Below, piece by piece: positions 1 to 4,767 of a stretch of 5,468 bases of DNA (its first letter is position 1; each line of letters opens with the position of its first letter). The DNA comes from an uncultured Bifidobacterium sp. GTDB lineage: Bacteria > Actinomycetota > Actinomycetes > Actinomycetales > Bifidobacteriaceae. The stretch is from the NCBI GenBank assembly GCA_937876495.1, contig CALEGL010000314.1, forward strand, positions 1-5,468, in the 5' to 3' direction. The notes under the pieces are model-generated. The model searched no databases. It was not told the DNA's origin and saw only the letters and a list, made by a program, of their open reading frames with translations. A program made the position numbers and the translations under genes.

Positions 1-1224
1 CTATTCCGCGTCGATCTGCAGAGTGGCGAGCAAAGCCCGATGGTCCGAGCCGGTGACCTTCACGGTCTCGACCTGTCCCGCGACGATGCCCTTGTCCATG
101 ACGACGTGGTCGATGCCGCAGAAGGCCGGGATCCAGCGTCTGTTCGCCGGCCACGTGAACTTGAGTCCCTCGCCGGCCTGCTGGGCCGCATCGGTGAAGC
201 GGTCGCCCAGCACGTCCCGGAACGGCGTGTGGTCCACCGTGGAGTTGAAGTCCCCCATCAGCACGTAGCGGGCGGACGTCTTCGACCGCATCCGCGCCAC
301 CTCCTCCAGGGACGTCCTCCACTGCGTCCGATAGCCGCTTTTCGGAGAGGTGGTGTGCACCGAGACGAAGCGGATGCTCCGTCCGTTGGCGAATTCGACG
401 GTGCCTCCGGGCATGAACGAGGAACTGGAGTCGACGTCGTCGTCGGAGGGGCTTTTCAGCGGCGTCGCCGACCACAGGCCGTTGCCATAGACGCCATCCG
501 AGGAGGACACCTTCGAATACGGCAGATAATCGCCGATGCCCGCCCTGTCGAGGGCCTCGACGAAGGAGTCCGTCGTCTCCTGCAGCGCCAGGACCTCCAC
601 TCGCTGATCCCGGACGAGGTCGACGATCTGCTGGACGTCGGCACGCCCCTTGTACACGTTGAAGGTCATGACGCGGGCGGCGTCGTCATCCGTCTTCGCA
701 TCCGCCGAGGCCACGGCCTGGGTCGTCGTGGAGGACAGCGTCGCCGAGGCCTGGAGGAAGGGCCGCTGCCACCAGGCCTGGGCCACGAGGCAGCACAGCG
801 CGAGCAGGGCGACCATCCAACGCCGGGACAGAAGCCCGAGGATGAGACCGGCCAGGGCGGCCAGGGCGAACCAGGGGGTGGCCGAGACGAGGACGGGGAC
901 ATAGGGAAGGGACTGCAGGTCCGCGGGAAGCTCGCGGGCGACGACCGAGACGACGGCCAGCAGCGTGGCCAGTCCCGCCAACGCCCCGAGAAGGCGATGG
1001 CGACGGGGCTCCCCTCCCACACGGGAGTATTCCAGACCGCGGGAGGGACCCGGGTCTCCGGCCGATGCCGCGGAACGCCTCCGCGAGCGCGCCTCTCCGG
1101 TTTCATCCGTCGCGGCCCGCCGAAGGAGCTCATGGCGGGCGGAGCCGATCGCTGCCGATTCGCCGTGGGTCGTCCTCACTTGCGACGACGACCTCGATGA
1201 CGAGCTGCGCGACGAACGACCCAT
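1..1224 (-). CDS. Membrane-anchored endonuclease/exonuclease/phosphatase family protein (VanJ-like architecture)
   Basis: The predicted protein has 407 residues and is complete, with a TAG stop at the left edge. Residues 1-75 form a hydrophilic Ser/Arg-rich tail. Three hydrophobic segments follow at about 77-95, 108-131 and 136-153, then a C-terminal EEP (PF03372-type) domain from about 186. Visible EEP motifs are MTFNV (Asn189), LALQET (Glu216), VHTTSP (His290), MGDFNS (Asp325, Asn327), GIDH (Asp372) and GSDH (Asp394, His395), so the metal-dependent phosphodiesterase/phosphatase centre looks intact. Three helices put the catalytic domain outside the cell, as in actinobacterial VanJ-type proteins, which are linked to teicoplanin resistance and lipid-phosphate chemistry. 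The substrate here is unknown, and a secreted nuclease is equally possible. I chose the ATG at 1222-1224 because AAGGTGG lies 6 nt upstream. A GTG at 1348-1350 would add 42 residues that do not look coding and has no comparable support. The gene is divergent from the tRNA. Confidence 0.88.
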   Translation of the reverse strand: MGRSSRSSSSRSSSQVRTTHGESAAIGSARHELLRRAATDETGEARSRRRSAASAGDPGPSRGLEYSRVGGEPRRHRLLGALAGLATLLAVVSVVARELPADLQSLPYVPVLVSATPWFALAALAGLILGLLSRRWMVALLALCCLVAQAWWQRPFLQASATLSSTTTQAVASADAKTDDDAARVMTFNVYKGRADVQQIVDLVRDQRVEVLALQETTDSFVEALDRAGIGDYLPYSKVSSSDGVYGNGLWSATPLKSPSDDDVDSSSSFMPGGTVEFANGRSIRFVSVHTTSPKSGYRTQWRTSLEEVARMRSKTSARYVLMGDFNSTVDHTPFRDVLGDRFTDAAQQAGEGLKFTWPANRRWIPAFCGIDHVVMDKGIVAGQVETVKVTGSDHRALLATLQIDAE

Positions 1225-1230
1225 GGGCGA

Positions 1231-1237
1231 CCACCTT
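1231..1237 (-). promoter_or_regulatory. Ribosome binding site deciding the EEP gene start
   Basis: On the minus strand AAGGTGG, one base from the ideal AAGGAGG, sits 6 nt before the ATG at 1224. It supports that start over the upstream GTG at 1350 and over an internal GTG at 1179. Its 5' end overlaps the 12-bp palindrome TTCCCCGGGGAA at 1236-1247. Confidence 0.6.
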
Positions 1238-1247
1238 CCCGGGGAAT
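1236..1247. repeat. Perfect 12-bp palindrome abutting the EEP gene ribosome binding site
   Basis: TTCCCCGGGGAA reads the same on both strands. It lies 12 nt upstream of the EEP start codon and shares two bases with the Shine-Dalgarno sequence. A weak minus-strand -10-like TACGGT (plus coordinates 1255-1260) would put the transcript start close to the palindrome. The palindrome could therefore be an operator or a small 5'-end hairpin affecting translation. This is inference; a 12-bp palindrome in GC-rich DNA can also be chance. Confidence 0.4.
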
Positions 1248-1275
1248 GCCACCCACCGTAGCGCGCATACGACGA

Positions 1276-1316
1276 CGTGCGGGAACCGGAGGGCGAACCC
1301 ACCCGATTCCCGCACG
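1276..1316. repeat. Strong 10-bp inverted repeat with structured loop
   Basis: The arms CGTGCGGGAA (1276-1285) and TTCCCGCACG (1307-1316) are perfectly complementary. The 21-nt loop can fold further, with GG/CC and GGG/CCC pairs capped by a CGAA tetraloop at 1294-1297. No T-run follows on either strand, and the flanking genes diverge, so a conventional terminator is not expected here. It lies about 50 bp upstream of the EEP start codon. It could be an operator, an upstream leader structure, or part of an unannotated small RNA. Confidence 0.6.
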
Positions 1317-1584
1317 GGACGAGGCTCAGGGCACTCGAGAACCCCTGCACGGGAAGCGTCAGAATACCCAGCCGTGCATCGGGGATTCCAAGACCCCCAC
1401 ACGATCATCAAAGGAAGATTCGAGGTTTCAGATGACACGAGCCACATACCATCGAAAGTCGATGATCCGCGAAAAGGACGGGATGCGCGCAGCTCGAATA
1501 CGGGAGTGCTCGTCTTACGAAAGGCCGTCGCGGAAAAGCAACAGGCCCCTTCATGGCACGACGACTCCCCTGCGGGGACGCGTG

Positions 1585-1590
1585 TACAAT
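1585..1590 (+). promoter_or_regulatory. Probable -10 element of the tRNA-Arg gene
   Basis: TACAAT matches the TATAAT consensus at five of six positions and ends 11 nt before the mature tRNA 5' end, a normal distance for a tRNA promoter with a short 5' leader. I see no good -35 hexamer at 17-18 bp. The spacer carries a small CCCC-TGC-GGGG dyad at 1567-1577. Confidence 0.5.
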
Positions 1591-1601
1591 GGTCATCCGT
1601 T

Positions 1602-1674
1602 GCCCGGGTAGCTCAGGGGATAGAGCACCGCTCTCCTAAAGCGGGTGTCGTGCGTTCGAATCGCATTCCGGGCA
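1602..1674 (+). tRNA. tRNA-Arg, anticodon CCT (reads AGG)
   Basis: The 73-nt sequence folds into a full cloverleaf. The acceptor stem is GCCCGGG (1602-1608) with TCCGGGC (1667-1673), one G-T wobble. The D stem is GCTC/GAGC (1611-1614, 1623-1626). The anticodon stem is CCGCT/AGCGG (1628-1632, 1640-1644) with loop CTCCTAA, giving anticodon CCT at 1635-1637. The variable loop is GTGTC. The T stem is GTGCG/CGCAT around loop TTCGAAT (1655-1661). The discriminator base is A at 1674. CCA is not encoded, because CTT follows, so it must be added enzymatically. AGG is normally a minor arginine codon in high-GC genomes. Confidence 0.95.
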
Positions 1675-1686
1675 CTTCCCCCATTC

Positions 1687-1722
1687 CCCGGCACCCGGTT
1701 ACCCCAGCTTTCCCGGCACCCG
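1687..1722. repeat. 11-bp direct repeat just downstream of the tRNA gene
   Basis: CCCGGCACCCG occurs at 1687-1697 and again at 1712-1722. The second copy overlaps the left arm of the neighbouring 9-bp inverted repeat. The cause is unknown; it may be a small local duplication. Confidence 0.5.
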
Positions 1723-1755
1723 ATGATCTCCGCATCTCAGCGCAGCCATCGGGTG
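1717..1755 (+). terminator. Inverted repeat 43 nt after tRNA-Arg, possible U-tract-less terminator
   Basis: CACCCGATG (1717-1725) and CATCGGGTG (1747-1755) form a perfect 9-bp stem with a 21-nt loop. The position just past the tRNA suits transcription termination or 3' trailer structure. No T-run follows and the loop is long, so the terminator role is tentative. A protein-binding dyad is the alternative. Confidence 0.3.
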
Positions 1756-1939
1756 GGCATTGAATGGCCTTCGCTGGGCACTCTGACTGCATCCTGGGCG
1801 GCCCTCCCCCGATCCTCGACTCCAGACCCCTGGAATGCCAACGAAATCTTGGCAGAACAGGCGCTCAGCCAAAGGCAATCTGCCCAAGAGATGACACGGA
1901 TGCCACCCACCATGATCCGACTCGCGCCGTGACCGGATC

Positions 1940-1970
1940 CGAACCTTGACTCGACTCGAACCTTGACTCG
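1940..1970. repeat. Two-copy tandem repeat, 17-bp period
   Basis: The 14-mer CGAACCTTGACTCG occurs at 1940-1953 and 1957-1970, separated by three bases. Each copy contains TTGACT, which resembles a -35 hexamer, but I see no suitable -10 element 16-18 bp after either. It may be a two-site binding motif or a simple tandem duplication. Confidence 0.6.
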
Positions 1971-2153
1971 GCCACCCATCATCGTCGAAACCCGCGACTC
2001 GCAAGCCTCCGGCACGAAGCCATCAAGCCCGCTTCAGCGGCATGCTGCGACCCCATCCACCCCCCACCACGGAGCGAACTCCCAGCAAAGCAAGCCGACC
2101 ACAGAGCAAATCATGACCAACATTCACTTTTCTTCCCAAAGCAGACGCCGGGC

Positions 2154-2183
2154 ACTCCACTCCTCGGTGCCGTAGCGTGGAGT
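2154..2183. repeat. Inverted repeat upstream of the GlsB-like gene
   Basis: ACTCCAC (2154-2160) and GTGGAGT (2177-2183) form a 7-bp dyad with a 16-nt spacer, ending 45 bp before the start codon. Overlapping alternative stems exist: GGCAC/GTGCC (2151-2155 with 2167-2171) and CGTG/CACG (2176-2179 with 2184-2187). It could be an operator or part of the 5' leader. No confident -10/-35 pair is visible nearby. Confidence 0.35.
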
Positions 2184-2228
2184 CACGGATGCTCGAGGTT
2201 GAGCGTCACCAAATAGAAAGGACATCCC

Positions 2229-2483
2229 ATGTACTGGATCTGGACGCTTATCGTAGGGGCGATCATCGGCGTCATCGCCGGAGCCATCACCAACAAGGGC
2301 GAATCCATGGGCTGGATCGCCAACATCCTCGCCGGCCTGGTCGGCTCGTCGGTTGGCCAGGCCCTGTTCGGCACCTGGGGTCCAAGCCTCGGAGGAATGG
2401 CGGTCATCCCCTCGATCCTCGGCGCCGTCATCGTCGTACTCGTCGTGAGCTTCATCGTCGCGAAGGTGCACGGGAAGAAGTAG
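2229..2483 (+). CDS. GlsB/YeaQ/YmgE family small stress membrane protein
   Basis: The product has 84 residues, a usual length for this family (Transgly_assoc, PF04226). It is nearly all hydrophobic, with three membrane segments at about 2-20, 28-47 and 55-79, and it ends in a short basic tail, KVHGKK. Family hallmarks are the Gly-rich turns GAIIGVIAGAI, the conserved MGWIANILAGLVGS stretch in the middle, and WGPSLGGMAVIPSILGAV. The protein contains no arginine. Family members are inner-membrane proteins induced by general or acid/envelope stress; their molecular function is not established, and the old transglycosylase-associated label rests on little. The start is supported by GAAAGGA (2216-2222), 6 nt upstream of the ATG. 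The gene appears monocistronic, with a long gap before it and a terminator-like hairpin after it. Confidence 0.92.
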   Translation: MYWIWTLIVGAIIGVIAGAITNKGESMGWIANILAGLVGSSVGQALFGTWGPSLGGMAVIPSILGAVIVVLVVSFIVAKVHGKK

Positions 2484-2539
2484 AAATCGAGGCAGCGAGA
2501 GGTCGGCACAACCTCACCCCCGTTCCCATGCGTCCCATG

Positions 2540-2571
2540 TGCGCCCCCGAACCTCACCGGCCGGGGGCGCA
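2540..2571 (+). terminator. GC-rich hairpin after the GlsB-like gene, probable terminator
   Basis: TGCGCCCCCG (2540-2549) and CGGGGGCGCA (2562-2571) form a perfect 10-bp stem with a 12-nt loop, beginning 56 nt after the stop codon. No T-run follows, but many actinobacterial terminators are strong GC stems without a U-tract. It would insulate the downstream ABC operon from glsB-type read-through. Confidence 0.65.
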
Positions 2572-2632
2572 TCCATGTGAGCAATCCCACAGCCCTTCGT
2601 ACGCGCATCGCGAAGAAACAAGGGCCGAGGTA

Positions 2633-2662
2633 TTGACCCACGTGGTTCGTCGCCCGTACCGT
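2633..2662 (+). promoter_or_regulatory. Candidate promoter of the ABC transporter operon
   Basis: TTGACC (2633-2638) matches the -35 consensus at five of six positions. It is followed after 18 bp by TACCGT (2657-2662), which fits the relaxed actinobacterial TAnnnT -10. A transcript would begin near 2669, leaving a leader of about 120 nt. A dyad overlaps it: CCACG (2638-2642) and CGTGG (2660-2664), the first half lying in the palindrome CCACGTGG. A regulator could therefore bind across the spacer. Predicted by eye only. Confidence 0.35.
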
Positions 2663-2686
2663 GGCAGGGATTGCAGGATGTGACTC

Positions 2687-2794
2687 ATGGATCCCCCAAA
2701 CGCCGCATCGAACCCATGCCGGCCTCGCAGGGCCGCACCGGTCCGGACGCCGGACACACCGGATGATCAGGGAAGGACGCGCAGCGCCTCATGA
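2687..2794 (+). CDS. Possible 35-residue leader peptide / upstream ORF, coupled to the ABC gene
   Basis: An ATG at 2687 is preceded by AGGA (2675-2678) at 8-nt spacing and opens 35 codons ending in TGA at 2792-2794, overlapping the ABC gene ATG (2791) as ATGA. The same overlap joins the two ABC genes. The product is hydrophilic and rich in Pro, Arg, Ala and Asp, with one Cys (NPCRPRRAAPVR in the middle); it has no membrane segment and matches no family I know. It starts about 18 nt after the predicted transcription start and its coding region contains the two leader hairpins. The ABC gene's own GGAAGGA is 13 nt from its ATG, a long spacing, so coupling could help its translation. A short open frame like this can arise by chance in GC-rich DNA. 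Confidence 0.3.
   Translation: MDPPNAASNPCRPRRAAPVRTPDTPDDQGRTRSAS
2720..2755 (+). promoter_or_regulatory. Two consecutive hairpins in the ABC operon leader
   Basis: Hairpin 1 is CGGCC (2720-2724) with GGCCG (2731-2735) and a 6-nt loop. Hairpin 2 is GTCCGG (2741-2746) with CCGGAC (2750-2755) and a 3-nt loop. An alternative pairing CCGGT (2738-2742) with ACCGG (2758-2762) competes with hairpin 2. They lie 16-50 nt before the ABC gene's Shine-Dalgarno sequence and inside the possible leader ORF, an arrangement compatible with attenuation or translational control. No U-run follows. Confidence 0.35.
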
Positions 2795-4767
2795 TCGATA
2801 GGAACCTGTTCCGACTGCCGGGGGCCGACCCCCGCGGCTCGCTCATCCTCGGCGTTCTTCAGGCGCTATGCGCGTTCATGGACGCGCTGGTCGGACTCAT
2901 CGCCGTCCTCGCCGTCGCCCGGGCCGTCAACTGGACGCCGGCACGGCCAGCCTCGGACGGTCCGCTGGGCGTCGTGACGGCCTCCATGACCACGGCGCTG
3001 CTCACGATCCTCGCACTCGTCGTCCTGCGGATCCTCATCCGCCACGCGACGAACGTCCTGGCCGGCAGGATGTCACGGCAGATGGGCGAGGCCCTGGCCG
3101 ACGACCTGTATCTGTCCCTCATCGACGAATCCGCCATCGGCGACCGCGACGATGCCGCCCGCGGCAGGGCCACCCCGCATCAGAGCCTCGCCCTGCTGGC
3201 CACCGAGGGCGTCGCCTCGGTGAGCACGTACTTCACGACGTTCCTGCCGACGCTGGTCGAGTCGCTGCTCATGATCCTCGTCGCGCTGTCCGTCCTCGTC
3301 CCCGTGAACGCCGCCGGCGCCGGAATCATCGTGCTCGGCATGCTCATCATGCCCTTCGCGGCGAACATGACCCGCAAGAAGGACATCCGCACGCAGATCG
3401 CCCATCTGCAGCGCTATGACAAGGTGGGCGTGCACTTCGAGCAGGCCCTGCGCGGCCTGCCCACGCTCAAGACCTTCGACGCCGATGGACGCGAGTCCCG
3501 CCGCCTCGCCAAGGACTCCGAGGGCTTCCGCAAGGCCACGATGCGTCTGCTCGGCGGGCAGCTCACCAGTCTCATCGGCGCCGACGGAGCGATATACGTC
3601 TCGGTGATCGCCGCCACCGCCGTCACGGCGCTGATGTCGCGCTTCGACGCCGCCGGCTGGGTGACCGCCGTGCTCGTCGCCGTCACCGGCGTGCGCCTGT
3701 TCGTTCCCGGACGCCAGCTCGTCTACCTCATGCATGCCGGAACGGTCGCCCTCAAGCAGGGACGGGCCATCGTCCGCGCCCGTGACATGCGCGCCGGGCA
3801 CGCAGGGAAAGCCCCCGTCGAGCGCTCGCGGAACAGGAACGGCATGACGGCTCCCGCAGGCACGGGCACCGCCTTCCGCATCACCGCACGCGGACTCTCT
3901 CTCGCCTACCCGGACGCCGCGGATAACGGGGAGAACGCAGATACGCGGGACACCCGGGATGCCGGGAACACCCGACGCGTCGGGAACGCCGCGGAGAAGG
4001 CCCTCGACCACGTCGATCTGGACCTAGGCCCCACCGGTCATGTGGCCATCGTCGGCGCCTCCGGATCGGGCAAAAGCACGCTGGGCGCCCTGCTCTCCGG
4101 ACGTCTTCGCGGATACGAGGGCTCTCTGACTGCGGACGGCACCGAGCTGCGCGACCTCGAGGACCGGTGGTTCATCGACAACGTCACGCTGGTACGCGGA
4201 ACCGACCAGATCTTCTCAGGAACCGTGCGCGACAACCTCGACCCGGCCGGAATCGGCTATGACGACGCCACGCTGATGGACGCGCTGACGAAGGTCGACC
4301 TCGCGGACGTCATTCGTCGCCGCGGCGGGCTCGACGCGACGGTCGATTACGGAGGCACGAACCTCTCCGGCGGCCAGCGCCAGCGGCTCGGACTGGCCCG
4401 CGCTCTGCTGCGGGACACCCCCATCGTCATCCTGGACGAGGCGTCGAGCGCCGTGGACCGTGACCATGACGAGGCCCTTGCCGCGCTTGCCGACGACATG
4501 GGCCGAACGCGACTCGTCGTCACCATCTCGCACCGGTTGGCGTCCGTGCGCCACGCCGACCTCATCCTTGTGCTCGACCACGGCCACATCATCGAATCGG
4601 GTGACTTCGACGCCCTTGCCGCAGCGGCCGGACCGTTCGCATCGCAATGGCGCGAGCAGAGAACGCTTGAGGACATCGGGGCCGCAAGCGAACGGAACCC
4701 GTCGCGCATGGCGGCCGGGGCGACGCCGTCACGCTCCACGGAACCTCTGAAGGAGGCGGTCCGATGA
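2791..4767 (+). CDS. ABC half-transporter, CydD-like (membrane domain fused to ATPase)
   Basis: The 658-residue protein has an N-terminal type-I exporter membrane domain with six probable helices (about 16-44, 61-86, 148-170, 174-193, 262-282, 288-311) and a C-terminal ATPase. The ATPase has A-loop Tyr373, Walker [10 protein letters not shown] (422-430), signature LSGGQ (525-529), Walker B IVILDE (545-550) with catalytic Glu550, and switch His581. The [15 protein letters not shown] coupling region and RLFVPGRQL resemble CydD-type subunits. Two oddities: the Q-loop reads [11 protein letters not shown] with Gly470 where Gln is usual, and residues 376-402 are a repetitive insertion between the first ATPase strands. 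It should pair with the next gene's product as a heterodimer. CydDC exports thiols such as cysteine/glutathione, but no cytochrome bd genes precede it, so the substrate is unknown. ATG 2791 is preceded by GGAAGGA (2771-2777); an in-frame TGA at 2764 limits any upstream start. Confidence 0.88.
   Translation: MIDRNLFRLPGADPRGSLILGVLQALCAFMDALVGLIAVLAVARAVNWTPARPASDGPLGVVTASMTTALLTILALVVLRILIRHATNVLAGRMSRQMGEALADDLYLSLIDESAIGDRDDAARGRATPHQSLALLATEGVASVSTYFTTFLPTLVESLLMILVALSVLVPVNAAGAGIIVLGMLIMPFAANMTRKKDIRTQIAHLQRYDKVGVHFEQALRGLPTLKTFDADGRESRRLAKDSEGFRKATMRLLGGQLTSLIGADGAIYVSVIAATAVTALMSRFDAAGWVTAVLVAVTGVRLFVPGRQLVYLMHAGTVALKQGRAIVRARDMRAGHAGKAPVERSRNRNGMTAPAGTGTAFRITARGLSLAYPDAADNGENADTRDTRDAGNTRRVGNAAEKALDHVDLDLGPTGHVAIVGASGSGKSTLGALLSGRLRGYEGSLTADGTELRDLEDRWFIDNVTLVRGTDQIFSGTVRDNLDPAGIGYDDATLMDALTKVDLADVIRRRGGLDATVDYGGTNLSGGQRQRLGLARALLRDTPIVILDEASSAVDRDHDEALAALADDMGRTRLVVTISHRLASVRHADLILVLDHGHIIESGDFDALAAAAGPFASQWREQRTLEDIGAASERNPSRMAAGATPSRSTEPLKEAVR
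3946..3991 (+). repeat. Imperfect repeats inside the CydD-like gene
   Basis: Three related GC-rich units, CGGGACACCCG (3946-3956), CGGGAACACCCG (3963-3974) and CGGGAACGCCG (3981-3991), lie at roughly 17-18 bp spacing. The first two can each form a CGGG/CCCG stem. They encode the Asp/Thr/Arg/Asn-rich insertion ([13 protein letters not shown]) in the ATPase domain. Confidence 0.5.
4750..4756 (+). promoter_or_regulatory. Strong ribosome binding site of the second ABC gene
   Basis: A perfect AAGGAGG lies inside the last codons of the first ABC gene, 7 nt before the ATG at 4764. It fixes that start over the later in-frame ATG codons at residues 40 and 46. Confidence 0.8.

Larger units (their letters stand above)
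1225..1601. other. Divergent intergenic region without a convincing gene
   Basis: This gap separates the leftward EEP gene from the rightward tRNA gene. The open frames crossing it give low-complexity, Arg/Pro/Ser-rich products without domains, membrane segments or matching ribosome binding sites, so I call no gene. Base composition is less GC-biased than in the flanking genes, as expected for non-coding DNA. It contains the palindrome at the EEP start, a strong inverted repeat (1276-1316), a small hairpin CATCGA-AAG-TCGATG (1450-1464), and the tRNA promoter at its right end. Confidence 0.6.
1675..2228. other. Intergenic region between tRNA-Arg and the GlsB-like gene; no convincing gene
   Basis: About 550 bp contain only short overlapping frames of biased, non-domain composition on both strands, none with a persuasive ribosome binding site, so no gene is called. 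It contains an 11-bp direct repeat and 9-bp inverted repeat just after the tRNA, an imperfect stem CTTGGCAGA/TCTGCCCAAG (1848-1856 with 1879-1888, one bulge), a 14-bp sequence repeated at 17-bp spacing (1940-1970), and a 7-bp dyad (2154-2183) ahead of the GlsB-like gene. I found no integrase, transposase or clear remnant of one. Confidence 0.55.

Noticed and set aside
40..1200. Long plus-strand open frame (386 codons) across the EEP gene
   Set aside because: It is antisense to a gene with complete EEP motifs. Its product is His/Arg/Gly-rich without domains, a typical GC-bias shadow.
1225..1350. N-terminal extension of the EEP gene to a GTG at 1350
   Set aside because: The extra 42 residues are Ser/Gly/Pro-rich with no family resemblance, and AAGGTGG favours the ATG at 1224. 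The strong inverted repeat also lies in this stretch.
1065..1763. Plus-strand open frame of 232 codons running through the tRNA gene
   Set aside because: It covers the intergenic region and the whole tRNA, has low-complexity composition and no ribosome binding site.
1430..1898. 10-bp repeat AGATGACACG at 1430-1439 and 1889-1898
   Set aside because: Isolated short match with no symmetry, spacing pattern or associated feature; consistent with chance.
1699..2015. Overlapping minus-strand frames of about 100 codons after the tRNA
   Set aside because: Two frames overlap, neither with a good ribosome binding site or recognisable motif; composition looks non-coding.
1668..2156. Possible attachment-site pair: CCGGGCACT at 1668-1676 (tRNA 3' end) and 2148-2156
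   Set aside because: The identity is only 9 bp, no integrase or phage-like gene lies between the copies, and a GC-rich 9-mer repeat is easily chance.
3073..4011. Minus-strand frame of 312 codons inside the first ABC gene
   Set aside because: It is a His/Gly/Glu-rich antisense shadow of a well-supported ABC exporter gene.
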